A DNA stretch of 64,000 nucleotides. Source: Ruegeria arenilitoris (GTDB lineage Bacteria > Pseudomonadota > Alphaproteobacteria > Rhodobacterales > Rhodobacteraceae). The translations under genes and the position numbers were made by a program. The notes under the pieces are model-generated. The model was not told the origin of the DNA and did not search any database. It was given only the letters and a program-made list of their open reading frames with translations. Below, one piece after another: positions 34,376 through 43,165 of this stretch (the stretch's first letter is position 1; every line of letters begins with the position of its first letter). The DNA lies in the NCBI RefSeq assembly GCF_013035425.1, contig NZ_WQHX01000009.1:39533-103532 (forward strand). The letters run 5' to 3'.

Positions 34376-35137
34376 TCAAGCGGATTCACCGGAGTTGCCA
34401 TGGGAATGTGTTGCCGAAACATTTGCAACCAGCCTGCCAGTGCGTAGTGCTCTGACACGAGCGTTCATCCAATGCCTCACGACGACTCGGTACATCAGTT
34501 CACGGAAAAAGCCAAAGTTCTGCCTGTGACGGACATAAAAGGAGTCAGGCGAGTCAAAGACCCCAAAATCCTGCACGATGCCGTTTCTTTGAATGTATGT
34601 GTCACGGCCTTCCCATTCGACCTGGGGATCGCTCAGGCAATCCGTCCCCACACCATACCCACACAGGCTTTCTGTTTTGGGAAATGTCTGCTGCAACACG
34701 CGTAAGAAGAGCTCATCCAGAATAAAGCCTTCCAGCTTTAGCCACGTACCTTCTGCTTCGACTTCAACCCATGAATGCACAATCTCCGTCGGCGCCATCG
34801 GATAGAAAAGCTCGGGAACCACACCTCTCTGCAACTCTTTGTGGATCGTAAAGCCATGCAAACGGCATCGGATACCGCTGCCGCGAAACAGCGCCATCAG
34901 GAGAGTGCCCTTGGTATTGCATTGCCCATAGCCATTGGCGAGTACCTCTGATGCCGGGATATCGTCTGCACGGTTGTAACCAAAGGCAATCTCGTTACGC
35001 ACGAAATCATAGATAGCGCCAATTCGATCCAAGACAGGCAGATCGGGCCAGCGCCGTTCCGTTATGAGACCCGAAATTGCGGGCGTTTCAAAATCAAGCA
35101 GTGGTGTGGAGGTTAGCAACGGGTCGCGGTTCAGCAT
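34376..35137 (-). CDS. transglutaminase-like cysteine enzyme
   Basis: 253 residues, cytoplasmic by sequence (no signal peptide). Transglutaminase core: Cys in 'NGYGQCNTKGTLLMALFRGSGI', His in 'EIVHSWVEVEAEGTWLKLEGF'. The third catalytic residue is probably the Asp of a following strand. It may be a peptidase or amidase rather than a cross-linker. It lies just downstream of a MerR-type promoter (35168-35198) and the MerR gene, implying metal-induced expression, which is unusual for this family. Confidence 0.8.
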   Translation of the reverse strand: MLNRDPLLTSTPLLDFETPAISGLITERRWPDLPVLDRIGAIYDFVRNEIAFGYNRADDIPASEVLANGYGQCNTKGTLLMALFRGSGIRCRLHGFTIHKELQRGVVPELFYPMAPTEIVHSWVEVEAEGTWLKLEGFILDELFLRVLQQTFPKTESLCGYGVGTDCLSDPQVEWEGRDTYIQRNGIVQDFGVFDSPDSFYVRHRQNFGFFRELMYRVVVRHWMNARVRALRTGRLVANVSATHSHGNSGESA

Positions 35138-35167
35138 TTGGTCTCTCGTAGAATCAACTCAGAAAGA

Positions 35168-35198
35168 CTTTTAATTGCTATAGTAACTATAGCTTCAA
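35168..35198 (-). promoter_or_regulatory. MerR-family promoter upstream of transglutaminase-like gene
   Basis: Minus strand: TTGAAG (35198-35193), a 19-base spacer, then TAAAAG (35173-35168). The spacer contains a perfect dyad, CTATAGTAACTATAG (35178-35192 on the plus strand). A long spacer with a central dyad is the hallmark of MerR-activated promoters. The site reads toward the transglutaminase-like gene. Confidence 0.75.
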
Positions 35199-35234
35199 CA
35201 GGCTAATTCCAGTTCGCAACAACGCTGCCCGGAG

Positions 35235-35663
35235 TTACGCGCCGATGTCTTCGTGATCAGTAAGACATTCGGAATGATCGCGTAGAACTTCCAGAACGCG
35301 ACAATCTGAGGTGTTGCCGCCACTGCATTCACGCACCATGCGCTTTAGCTCGGTCCGCAATGCTTCTAGCCGCGCCATTCTTTGCTCAATCTGTTTGAGT
35401 TGTCGACGCGCGATACTGTCGGCTTCATGACATGGGCGATCCGGATCGTCGGACAAATCAAGCAGTTCGCGTATCGCCTCAAGCGAAAACCCCAATTGGC
35501 GGGAATGACGGATGAATGCAAGGCGATCCAGTTCGGCATGGCCGTAGCGCCTCTGGCCACCTTCGGTGCGCCCCGGTTCCGGCATAAGTCCGATCTGCTC
35601 GTAGTAGCGGATCGTCTGAACCTTGGTTCCGGTCTTTTTTCCGAGCGTTCCGATCGTCAGCAT
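35235..35663 (-). CDS. MerR-family metal-responsive regulator (CadR/PbrR/ZntR-like)
   Basis: 142 residues. The MerR winged helix starts 'MLTIGTLGKKTGTKVQTIRYYEQIGLMPEPGRTEGGQRRY'-like. A dimer helix follows with Cys at 'RPCHEADSIARRQL', and a C-terminal loop 'RECSGGNTSDCRVLEVLRDHSEC'. This Cys arrangement fits divalent soft metals (Cd, Pb, Zn) better than Hg or Cu. It probably controls the three TTGAAG-CTnTAG promoters near 35.2, 42.7 and 43.9 kb. Confidence 0.85.
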   Translation of the reverse strand: MLTIGTLGKKTGTKVQTIRYYEQIGLMPEPGRTEGGQRRYGHAELDRLAFIRHSRQLGFSLEAIRELLDLSDDPDRPCHEADSIARRQLKQIEQRMARLEALRTELKRMVRECSGGNTSDCRVLEVLRDHSECLTDHEDIGA

Positions 35664-35840
35664 CTGGGTCTCCGTGAAAAGTTACAGCTTATGTAGGTTC
35701 CGATCGGCACCGCACAATAGTACCTTCCGGCCGGTGGACCTGTGACACCCAGCCGCAGGCTCGAAATCCCTTTTGAACCTCTAGCAGGTAGAGGGTGTAC
35801 ATGCCGTTCTGAACCAAGAATCACAGGCGGGCGGCTAACT

Positions 35841-36440
35841 TTGAAACTAACCGGATTTCAGAAGTTCTTGTGGGTACTGGCTGGTGTCGCAACGGCGGCA
35901 TTTGGCTATCTGATGCTGTGGTCAGAATATAGACCTGCGCGGATGGAGGAGGGGTCTGTTCCGTTCGAAGCCAGGTTCGAACTGACAGATCATTCTGGCG
36001 TTGTTCGTACTCAGAACGACTTTGCGGGCAAATGGATGTTGGTGTTTTTTGGGTTCACAAACTGCCCGGACGTATGCCCGACAACACTGTCTGAGGTAGC
36101 AGCAGTGCAGGAAAGCCTGGGAAATCAATCAAACCAAGTGCAACCCATCTTCATTTCAATTGACCCCGAACGCGACACTCCGGCCGTCCTGGCCGAGTAT
36201 GTACCACTTTTCGATGCGGGGATCATTGGGCTTACAGGCACGCCAGAACAGATTGCGCAAACGTCTAGGACCTTTCCGATATTCTACGAACGGATCGAAC
36301 AAACCGCTGCACAGGACGGGTATACGATGGGGCATACCTCTCAATTGTTTCTGTTCAATGAGGACACTGAATTCGTTCAGTCCTGGTCATATGGCACGCC
36401 TGCCGAAGAAATTCTTGCGGATCTGGAACAGAGACTCTGA
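35841..36440 (+). CDS. SCO1/SenC-type copper chaperone (first copy)
   Basis: 199 residues from a TTG at 35841; the frame is open back to 35742, but the added part reads poorly. A membrane anchor lies at about 5-25. The SCO thioredoxin fold has the copper ligands 'GFTNCPDVCPTTL' and a distal His in 'TMGHTSQLFLFNE', with 'ISIDPERDTP' between. It delivers copper to, or reduces the thiols of, the CuA site of cytochrome oxidase. It starts the sco-dsbB-dsbA-PCuAC-sco-M23 block. Confidence 0.87.
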   Translation: MKLTGFQKFLWVLAGVATAAFGYLMLWSEYRPARMEEGSVPFEARFELTDHSGVVRTQNDFAGKWMLVFFGFTNCPDVCPTTLSEVAAVQESLGNQSNQVQPIFISIDPERDTPAVLAEYVPLFDAGIIGLTGTPEQIAQTSRTFPIFYERIEQTAAQDGYTMGHTSQLFLFNEDTEFVQSWSYGTPAEEILADLEQRL

Positions 36441-36445
36441 TAGCT

Positions 36446-36868
36446 ATGCCCCGGTTTTCCAAAGATACTCTTCTCGGCCTGGCCTGGGCGCTTGCCCTGG
36501 TTGCGTCTCTTTCTGTTCTGTTCATTGGAGAGGTCTTGGGGCAGACGCCCTGCGTGCTTTGCTGGTTCCAGCGCGCTTTCATGTTCCCATTGGCGATAGT
36601 ACTGGGGCTTGGCCTCTGGTGGCAGGACCAGAACGTGGGCCGATACGGAATAGTTCTGGCATTGGGAGGCACCGCTGTCGCCTTGTGGCACATGGGCCTA
36701 TATGCCGGTCTGATCCCCGAAAAAATCCAACCATGCTCAGCTAGTGGTCCGTCCTGCACGGACGCAAATCAAACCGTTTTGGGCGTCCCGATTCCGCTGA
36801 TGGCGCTCGTTTCATTCGCGCTAATCGGCGTTCTGTGCGCCCTTTCACTCAAGGAGAAACAAGTATGA
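36446..36868 (+). CDS. dsbB: disulfide bond formation protein B
   Basis: 140 residues, four membrane helices. The first periplasmic loop has 'TPCVLCWFQRA' (CxxC). The second has Cys in 'KIQPCSASGPSC'. It reoxidises its DsbA partner and passes electrons to quinone. Its stop overlaps the start of the DsbA-like gene (ATGA), so the pair is co-translated. Confidence 0.9.
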   Translation: MPRFSKDTLLGLAWALALVASLSVLFIGEVLGQTPCVLCWFQRAFMFPLAIVLGLGLWWQDQNVGRYGIVLALGGTAVALWHMGLYAGLIPEKIQPCSASGPSCTDANQTVLGVPIPLMALVSFALIGVLCALSLKEKQV

Positions 36869-37524
36869 ACAGACGTGGCATGATTTTGTTCGTTCTCGCA
36901 TTCGGTGGTGCCGGTTTCGGAGCCGCCACCTGGTACGTGAACCGTCCGGCTGCTTCAGGCAATACCGAGCCCGTCGCACCCGAAATCGCTGAAACGCTTA
37001 TCCGTTCTTATTCGCCTGTTCTTGGCCCTAAGGACGCACCGGTTACAATCGTCGAATTTTTCGATCCGGCTTGTGAAGCCTGCCGTGCCTTTCATCCGGT
37101 CGTGAAGGACATCATGGCACAGCATGGAAACCTCGTGCGGGTTGTGATCCGGTACACCCCTTTCCATGGCGAAGGCTCAGAAGAGGCGATCCGCGTGCTT
37201 GAAGCGGCACGCATGCAGGGGGTCTTTGAGCCAGTGCTGGAAGCCGTGTTGCGAGAGCAGCCCAAATGGGCCGCGCATGGTGCGCCTGAGCCTGGTCTTA
37301 TTATTCGAATTGCAGCAGCAGCGGGACTGGATGCCGAGGCCGCGCAGGCCCAAATGCTCGCACCCCAGACAGTCGGTGTTCTCAATCAGGATCGCGCTGA
37401 TGTCGAAGCGGTCGGTATACGGCAAACTCCGACATTCTTCGTCAATGGCAAATCTCTGGATCCGTTTGGTGAGGCTGAATTGAGACGCCTGGTAGCTGCA
37501 GAAGTTGCAGAACTGCAAAGCTGA
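36865..37524 (+). CDS. DsbA-family thiol-disulfide oxidoreductase
   Basis: 219 residues from the ATG at 36865 behind AAGGAGAAAC. An N-terminal membrane anchor or signal (about 5-23) is followed by a thioredoxin fold with the active site CEAC (Cys70-Cys73) in 'EFFDPACEACRAFHP' and a cis-Pro loop 'IRQTPTFFVNG'. It is closer to DsbA-like DSBA_oxidored/thioredoxin_4 proteins than to classical DsbA. The dedicated DsbB pair may serve exported metal proteins of this region. Confidence 0.9.
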   Translation: MNRRGMILFVLAFGGAGFGAATWYVNRPAASGNTEPVAPEIAETLIRSYSPVLGPKDAPVTIVEFFDPACEACRAFHPVVKDIMAQHGNLVRVVIRYTPFHGEGSEEAIRVLEAARMQGVFEPVLEAVLREQPKWAAHGAPEPGLIIRIAAAAGLDAEAAQAQMLAPQTVGVLNQDRADVEAVGIRQTPTFFVNGKSLDPFGEAELRRLVAAEVAELQS

Positions 37525-37542
37525 GCAGTAGCGAGAGGTACT

Positions 37543-38022
37543 ATGAGACTCACTGCAAAAAATACACTTCTAGCAGGGGCGCTAAGTGCATTCGGTTTTA
37601 CGGCCATTCTCTCGGCGCCGGTACTGGCAGGGGTCGATGATGTTGTCGTTGAAGGTGCCTGGTCGCGCGCGTCAATCGGCACCAATCGGCCGGGGGTCGC
37701 TTACATGACGATCCGCAACACCGGCAATGAAGCCGTCACGCTGATGTCTATCCGCACCGATCTTGCGATGATGCCCGAGATCCATCAGACATCGACCAAT
37801 GCAGAGGGCGTCAGTTCCATGGCACCAGCTGGCGAGCTGGAAATTGCGTCGGGTGGTTCCGTAGCGCTTGAGCCGGGCGGGCTCCACGCAATGCTCATGC
37901 GGCTGCAACGCCCTATGACTGAAGGCGAAAGCTTTACGCTGACTCTTATCTTTGCTGATGGCGCAGAAAAGACCGTCAACGTGCCGATATTTGGCATTGC
38001 TGCGCGAGGCCCCGAGAACTGA
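37543..38022 (+). CDS. periplasmic copper chaperone PCu(A)C
   Basis: 159 residues with a signal peptide ending 'SAPVLAG'. The Cu(I) motif of the family is present: 'MMPEIHQT' with Met and His, a following Met ('SSMAPAGE'), then 'GGLHAMLMRL'. It collects copper in the periplasm and hands it to oxidase or SCO proteins. It is tightly followed by the second sco. Confidence 0.92.
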   Translation: MRLTAKNTLLAGALSAFGFTAILSAPVLAGVDDVVVEGAWSRASIGTNRPGVAYMTIRNTGNEAVTLMSIRTDLAMMPEIHQTSTNAEGVSSMAPAGELEIASGGSVALEPGGLHAMLMRLQRPMTEGESFTLTLIFADGAEKTVNVPIFGIAARGPEN

Positions 38023-38648
38023 TGCAGCGGCGACGCGTTCTCACATTCGGGGCTGCTGGACTTGGTGTAATCGGCCTGACACTCTTTGCCGGATGGTGGC
38101 AAGTGGATGGGCCGGGAGCGGCCCAATCTGATCGCCTTCGTCCCCTTGCGTTGTCGGACATGAACTTTCGCATGGTCGATCACGAAGGGACCCCCGTCAC
38201 CCCGCAATCGCTGGTCGGCCGTGCGACAATGGTGTTCTTCGGGTTCACCTACTGCCCGGACGTTTGCCCGATGACACTCTCAGATATTTCCCTCTGGCTG
38301 GAAGATCTGGGCAATGACGCGGATGTGTTGAACGTCGTGTTCATAACTGTAGACCCTGAAAGGGACACAGTCGAAGCCATGGCCGATTATGTCAGCTACT
38401 TTCATCCGGCTATTCGCGGATGGGTCGGCGTTTCGGACCAAATCGTTCAAGCCGCAGACGACTTTCGCGCCACTTATGAAAAGGTTCCAATGGGAGATGG
38501 CGACTACACAATGAACCACACCGCAAGTGTTTTTCTGTTTAACCCCACAGGCGAATTTGTCAGCACCATCGACTATCATGAGCAGAGAGAGTTCGCTGTA
38601 CCCAAGATCCGCCGCGCTTTGAAAAGTGGAGCGGATACAACATCATGA
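38022..38648 (+). CDS. SCO1/SenC-type copper chaperone (second copy)
   Basis: 208 residues with an N-terminal twin-Arg/membrane signal (MQRRRVLTFGAAGLGVIGLT). 'FFGFTYCPDVCPMTLSDIS' holds the two Cys ligands and 'YTMNHTASVFLFNP' the His. 'FITVDPERDT' lies between. It differs clearly from the first copy, so this is not a recent duplication. Start and stop overlap its neighbours. Confidence 0.9.
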   Translation: MQRRRVLTFGAAGLGVIGLTLFAGWWQVDGPGAAQSDRLRPLALSDMNFRMVDHEGTPVTPQSLVGRATMVFFGFTYCPDVCPMTLSDISLWLEDLGNDADVLNVVFITVDPERDTVEAMADYVSYFHPAIRGWVGVSDQIVQAADDFRATYEKVPMGDGDYTMNHTASVFLFNPTGEFVSTIDYHEQREFAVPKIRRALKSGADTTS

Positions 38649-40012
38649 ACGCACGGTTTCTAGCAACCTCAGCGATCGCGATCAGCAGCGTCTCGATTGC
38701 TTCGATCATGTTCATTGCCTCGAACAGGTCTGAAATGACGGCGCCTGCGCCCACGGTCTTTCAGGTGCCCAAACTTCCTGCGGAACCGCAGATCACATCG
38801 GCTCCGTTGCTGAACGTACCATCGGCAGAACTCGTTCCAAGCCCCGTTTCGTTTCGACCTGCTCAGCCGGTACCCATTCAGGCAGAGGAACCGTTACCAC
38901 CTGTTGAACCGCCTTCACGAACATGGACGCGCGAGCTTGCGGTAGGTGACACACTCGACAGTATGCTGTCTGACGCGGGGATCGACGCAACCGATCGCGC
39001 CGAAATCGCACTTGCACTTGGCGCTGAATACGACTTGCGGCGCTTGCGGCCGGGTCACTCGATAACAGTCGTTGCAACGGCAGCGGATCAACTGCGGAGT
39101 GTGGAGCTCGCCGTGGAAGATGGCGTGAGAATTGAAGTGACACTTAGCGAGACGTTGTCCACGCGCGTGGTCTCACCGGAACCCGACACTGTCATTCTGG
39201 CCCGCAAAACAGAGATCGAAACTTCGATCTCAAATGCTCTGAGCAGCGCAAATATCCCGGTTCGTTTTGCGGTGGATCTCGCTCAGATGCTGAGCGGGAC
39301 AGTGGATTTTCGGAGGGACCTGACAGGTGGTGAAGCTCTCCGTCTTCTCTGGCGTGAAAAGAGCATTGATGGCGAGAAGGTAGGCCAGTCCGAGCTCATT
39401 TTTGCGGCGCTGGAAGTGGATGACCAACTTTACGAAATAGCATGGCCAGACGCCGAAAATGGCCGCGCCACAATCTATGTCGATGGTGAGCTTCTTCGCG
39501 TCTTCTCGCAACCAGTTGAGGGCGCGCGCTTGAGTTCTGTCTTTGGTCGGCGGAAACATCCGGTCTACGGCAATGTGCGGATGCACACCGGTGTCGATTT
39601 CGCTGCCGCACGTGGTACTCCGGTACATGCGACGGCCCCGGGCCGCGTGTCTTATGTAGGTTGGCGCGGGGGGTATGGGCGTGTGGTGGAAATCGCTCAT
39701 GGATCAGACACGGTCACACGATATACGCATCTTAGCGCAACCGCCGATGGTCTGGCCAAAGGTCAGCGCGTGGAGGCTGGCGAGATGGTTGGCCGTGTCG
39801 GGTCGAGCGGCACCGCGACCGGCCCCAATCTTCATTATGAAGTATTGGTTGACGGGCGCCCAACGGACCCGCTTTCTGACGACCGACTTGCTGCCGCTGC
39901 GAACAACGAAGTTGAAAGCGAAGCAGCGCGAAAACGCTTAAGAAATGCTCGAGCACAGCTTGAGGAACAGCTCAGCAATCCCGTCGCCAAAAAACGCGAA
40001 TCTAGTTCGTGA
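38645..40012 (+). CDS. M23-family metallopeptidase (peptidoglycan)
   Basis: 455 residues. An N-terminal membrane segment, then a Pro-rich linker. An OapA/LysM-like segment ('LAVGDTLDSMLSDAGID') follows. The C-terminal LytM/M23 domain has Zn ligands in 'MHTGVDFAA' (HxxxD) and 'GSSGTATGPNLHYEVLVDG' (HxH-type partner). It probably trims peptidoglycan peptides. Its ATG overlaps the stop of sco, tying an envelope hydrolase to the copper-chaperone operon. Confidence 0.87.
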   Translation: MNARFLATSAIAISSVSIASIMFIASNRSEMTAPAPTVFQVPKLPAEPQITSAPLLNVPSAELVPSPVSFRPAQPVPIQAEEPLPPVEPPSRTWTRELAVGDTLDSMLSDAGIDATDRAEIALALGAEYDLRRLRPGHSITVVATAADQLRSVELAVEDGVRIEVTLSETLSTRVVSPEPDTVILARKTEIETSISNALSSANIPVRFAVDLAQMLSGTVDFRRDLTGGEALRLLWREKSIDGEKVGQSELIFAALEVDDQLYEIAWPDAENGRATIYVDGELLRVFSQPVEGARLSSVFGRRKHPVYGNVRMHTGVDFAAARGTPVHATAPGRVSYVGWRGGYGRVVEIAHGSDTVTRYTHLSATADGLAKGQRVEAGEMVGRVGSSGTATGPNLHYEVLVDGRPTDPLSDDRLAAAANNEVESEAARKRLRNARAQLEEQLSNPVAKKRESSS

Positions 40013-40111
40013 GAGTTTCTTAAAACGGCTTCAGGTGCGCGGCTATCAGTTTGCGGGTATGCGCACCTGAAGCGAACTGCACTGCAGAAGAACCAAATCA
40101 GAGGATGTAAG

Positions 40112-40276
40112 ATGATGGCAATCGCGGGGGCCTTGGTTGGCGCCGTTTGGGGTGGGGTCCTGGCAAAGCGCCGGAATGGCAACAGCCTTGATATTCTTCA
40201 ATACGCTACAGGATATGCCATCGCTTTTGGCCTGGTGGCGTTTTTTCTTTCGATCGCAGTTGTGCGCCTGATGTAA
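40112..40276 (+). CDS. small membrane protein (54 aa)
   Basis: Starts at tandem ATGs behind AGAGGATG. It encodes MMAIAGALVGAVWGGVLAKR, then 'LDILQYATGYAIAFGLVAFF' and a final 'AVVRLM'. Two membrane helices are separated by a basic loop. This short protein type recurs in Roseobacters, sometimes misnamed apolipoprotein acyltransferase. The real function is unknown. Confidence 0.65.
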   Translation: MMAIAGALVGAVWGGVLAKRRNGNSLDILQYATGYAIAFGLVAFFLSIAVVRLM

Positions 40277-40328
40277 CACGCCAGTAGGCGAGGCGAAAGC
40301 CGGACACCTTGAAGCCCGGCTACCATTC

Positions 40329-42662
40329 TTATGTAGATGCAGCGCTTATTCCCTGCGAGCCAAGGGTATTTGCCCTAGTCTGGGCGGCGTGATCTTCCGG
40401 TGCTTTCAGAAGCCGTAAGGCATTGGCCACGACCAGCAAGGACACTCCGACATCCGCAGCGATTGCACCCCACATGGATGCCAAACCAAAACCTGTCAGA
40501 GTGACAAACAGTGCTTTGGTTGCAAGTGAGAAGCCGATGTTCTGATGGATGATCGACATAGTTCGACGTGAATGGTCGATCAGCCAGGGTACTTTGCCGA
40601 TGTCGTCGGTCATTAGAGCAATATCTGCGGTCTCAATCGCAGCATCGGACCCCACTGCACCCATCGCGACCGCATAATGTGCCCGAGCCATCGCAGGTGC
40701 ATCGTTGACGCCATCGCCGATCATCGCAACCATCTCGTGTTGCTCTGCCAGTTCTTCGATCGCAGCGACCTTGTCTTCCGGCAGAAGCTGGGCCCGGACT
40801 TCGTCGATGCCGACTTCGGCTGTTACCGCTCTCGCGGTTTGTTTGTTGTCACCTGTCAGCATGATGATTGACTTCACGCCCTGCGCGTGAAGCCGGGCAA
40901 CGATGCTTCGGGCTTCGGGGCGAATGCGGTCCCGCAGCTCAAGTAAACCGGAGACTCCGTTCTCATCCCCGGCAACAACAAGTGTGCTTCCCGCGCTCTC
41001 GATTTGTTTGCGCAACTCGGCAGGGATGGACGCGCCAAAGCCCTTCTCTTCAGCGAAGCGGTCAGAGCCAAGCCAGATATCTCCGCGCTCGGTGCGGCCC
41101 TCAAGACCCCGACCGGGAACGGTTCGGATGTCTTCAGCCGCCGATATCGAAATGTCGGTCTGTTCTGCCCTGGTCAAAATGGCGCGGGCCAGCGGGTGTG
41201 AAGATCGAACTTCAAGGCTGGCAGCGCTTGCCAACAGTTCCTGCTCGGATGCGTCGCCCAGCGGATAGACATTGGCCACTTCAGGCTCGCCCATGGTGAT
41301 CGTGCCGGTCTTGTCCATGGCCAGTGCGGTGGTACGCCCGGGGGCTTCGATATATGCACCGCCCTTAATCAGAACCCCGGCCCGGGCCGAAGCGGTCAAA
41401 GCCGCAACGATTGAAACCGGTGTGGAAATGACGAGTGCACAGGGGCAGGCGATAACCAGCAAAACAAGTGCATTGTAAAACCAGAAGCCCCACGATGCGC
41501 CAAATGCAAGCGGCGGGATCAGGGCGATAGCCACTGCGACGACCATAACGATGGGCGTATAGATCCGCGCAAATTTTGTAACCCACTGCTCAACCGGCGC
41601 ACGGCGAGCATGAGCATCACCGACCATCCGGATGATCTTGGCAAGCACGGTATCGGACGCCGTTTTCGTCGCACGTATTTTGAGGGTGCCTTCACCATTG
41701 ATTGTGCCGGCATAGACCTCATCACCCAGCTCTTTGGGAATCAGCGCGCTTTCACCTGTGATTGGAGCCTGATCAACGGCACCGGCCCCTTCGATAACTT
41801 CCCCGTCAAGTGGAATGCGATCCCCACCCCGAACGATGAAGCTGTCACCGACAAAGGCATCCGCCGCCGGGACCGTTGCCTCTGAGCCGTCAGCACGAAC
41901 CAGCCGAACCGTTGGGGGGGCCAGATCAAGCAGCGCGGATACCGCGTTCCGAGCGCGTCCGACACTCCAGCTTTCCAAATAAAGAGAGAGCGAAAAGAAA
42001 AATGCTACAGTTGCCGCTTCAAAAAATTCACCCAGACCGATGGCACCAGCGACGGCAACAACCATCAAAAGGTTCATATCCGGCGAAAGGTGCCGCGCCG
42101 AAGACCAGGCCTTGGGGGCCACCAGCCAGACGCCAAACAAGATCGCGACCGCGAACAAAGCGGCCTCGGGCAAAGGCATCGGAACCTCACCATGTCCCGA
42201 AAACAGCCCGAGCGCACCGCCCATGCCTGTTTCGAAAATGTGCCAGCCAAAACCCGCTGCCCAAAACCCTCCGCTGAGTGTGGTGAACCGCCGCTGACGT
42301 GCTATATGCGCCGCCTGGTCCTGGGCGGCATTTCCGTCATCCCAAGGTTTGGCGGTCATACCTGTGCTGGAAACCAGCAGCATGACATCTTCGTCAGATA
42401 ACTTGGCAGCACTTTCAAGAAGCGACATTCGACCGTTGATGACATCAAATGCGAGATGCTCTTCACCACCAACTTTCGGGCCGACAACCCGGTTCAGGAT
42501 CGCAACCTCTTCGGCGCAATCGAGGCCGGAGACCTGAAAGCTTCTACCACCGTCAGGAATTGGACCGGCGGGGACGATGTCGCCACACCCACCATTGCCG
42601 CAGGCGTTGTGACCTTGTCTATTTTCGTGGTCATGGTAGTGGCTGTGGGTATCGGATGACAT
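40329..42662 (-). CDS. Zn/Cd/Pb-exporting P-type ATPase
   Basis: 777 residues. A His/Cys-rich start (SHYHDHENRQGHNACGNGGC) is followed by an HMA-like domain with 'GLDCAEEVA'. The transport motif is 'IACPCALVISTPVS', phosphorylation 'MDKTGTIT', hinge '[15 protein letters not shown]'. 'GAYIEAPGRTTALA' is typical of ZntA/CadA-type pumps. It pumps divalent metals out across the inner membrane. A MerR-type promoter lies about 35-60 bases upstream. Confidence 0.92.
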   Translation of the reverse strand: MSSDTHSHYHDHENRQGHNACGNGGCGDIVPAGPIPDGGRSFQVSGLDCAEEVAILNRVVGPKVGGEEHLAFDVINGRMSLLESAAKLSDEDVMLLVSSTGMTAKPWDDGNAAQDQAAHIARQRRFTTLSGGFWAAGFGWHIFETGMGGALGLFSGHGEVPMPLPEAALFAVAILFGVWLVAPKAWSSARHLSPDMNLLMVVAVAGAIGLGEFFEAATVAFFFSLSLYLESWSVGRARNAVSALLDLAPPTVRLVRADGSEATVPAADAFVGDSFIVRGGDRIPLDGEVIEGAGAVDQAPITGESALIPKELGDEVYAGTINGEGTLKIRATKTASDTVLAKIIRMVGDAHARRAPVEQWVTKFARIYTPIVMVVAVAIALIPPLAFGASWGFWFYNALVLLVIACPCALVISTPVSIVAALTASARAGVLIKGGAYIEAPGRTTALAMDKTGTITMGEPEVANVYPLGDASEQELLASAASLEVRSSHPLARAILTRAEQTDISISAAEDIRTVPGRGLEGRTERGDIWLGSDRFAEEKGFGASIPAELRKQIESAGSTLVVAGDENGVSGLLELRDRIRPEARSIVARLHAQGVKSIIMLTGDNKQTARAVTAEVGIDEVRAQLLPEDKVAAIEELAEQHEMVAMIGDGVNDAPAMARAHYAVAMGAVGSDAAIETADIALMTDDIGKVPWLIDHSRRTMSIIHQNIGFSLATKALFVTLTGFGLASMWGAIAADVGVSLLVVANALRLLKAPEDHAAQTRANTLGSQGISAAST

Positions 42663-42694
42663 AATTAGACCTCAAGAATCTCTGCGGTCCTTTG

Positions 42695-42725
42695 CAAATA
42701 GTTCCTACAGCAACTAGAGCTTCAA
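42695..42725 (-). promoter_or_regulatory. MerR-family promoter of the P-type ATPase gene
   Basis: Minus strand: TTGAAG (42725-42720), a 19-base spacer containing CTCTAGTTGCTGTAGG, then TATTTG (42700-42695). It is laid out exactly like the sites at 35.2 and 43.9 kb. Confidence 0.75.
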
Positions 42726-42850
42726 TACCTTTTTCAATTTTTTTCAATCCGGTTCGTTGCCCGCGATATTGATGCTTCATTCCTTCTTGCGGGCTGGTCG
42801 TGTGGATGCAATCTAGTTGCAGAGAACGCAGGAAACTTTGGAACAGGTCA

Positions 42851-43123
42851 ATGCAGAAACGGATCGCAATTACCATCACGTTAGTCTCGATAACTGCCGG
42901 TTGCTCAGCCCAGTTCACTGGAGGCAAGAGCAAAGCACTCGAACCAGGCAATCTGCCAGATTCAGTCGTTGCGCTGGCAGGGCCGGGGCAGGATCTGGCT
43001 ACGGCGCGCCTTTTGCCAGAAGACAATTGCTTCTGGTATGAGCACAGCGGACCTGTCGAGACGACATTGGTACCACTGCGCGCGACAAATGGCGCTCCGA
43101 TCTGCGCTGCGCGCGACGCCTAA
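42851..43123 (+). CDS. small lipoprotein (90 aa)
   Basis: From the ATG at 42851 behind GGAACAGG: MQKRIAITITLVSITAGCSA gives a lipobox (TAGC). The mature part ends 'DNCFWYEHSGPVETTLVPLRATNGAPICAARDA', with a likely disulfide. This ending is found in small Rhodobacteraceae exported proteins with no known function. It is convergent with the L,D-transpeptidase gene. Confidence 0.6.
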   Translation: MQKRIAITITLVSITAGCSAQFTGGKSKALEPGNLPDSVVALAGPGQDLATARLLPEDNCFWYEHSGPVETTLVPLRATNGAPICAARDA

Positions 43124-43165
43124 TCAAAAAAGAGAGCAGCGACGTCCATATACGCTGCCCAATAT

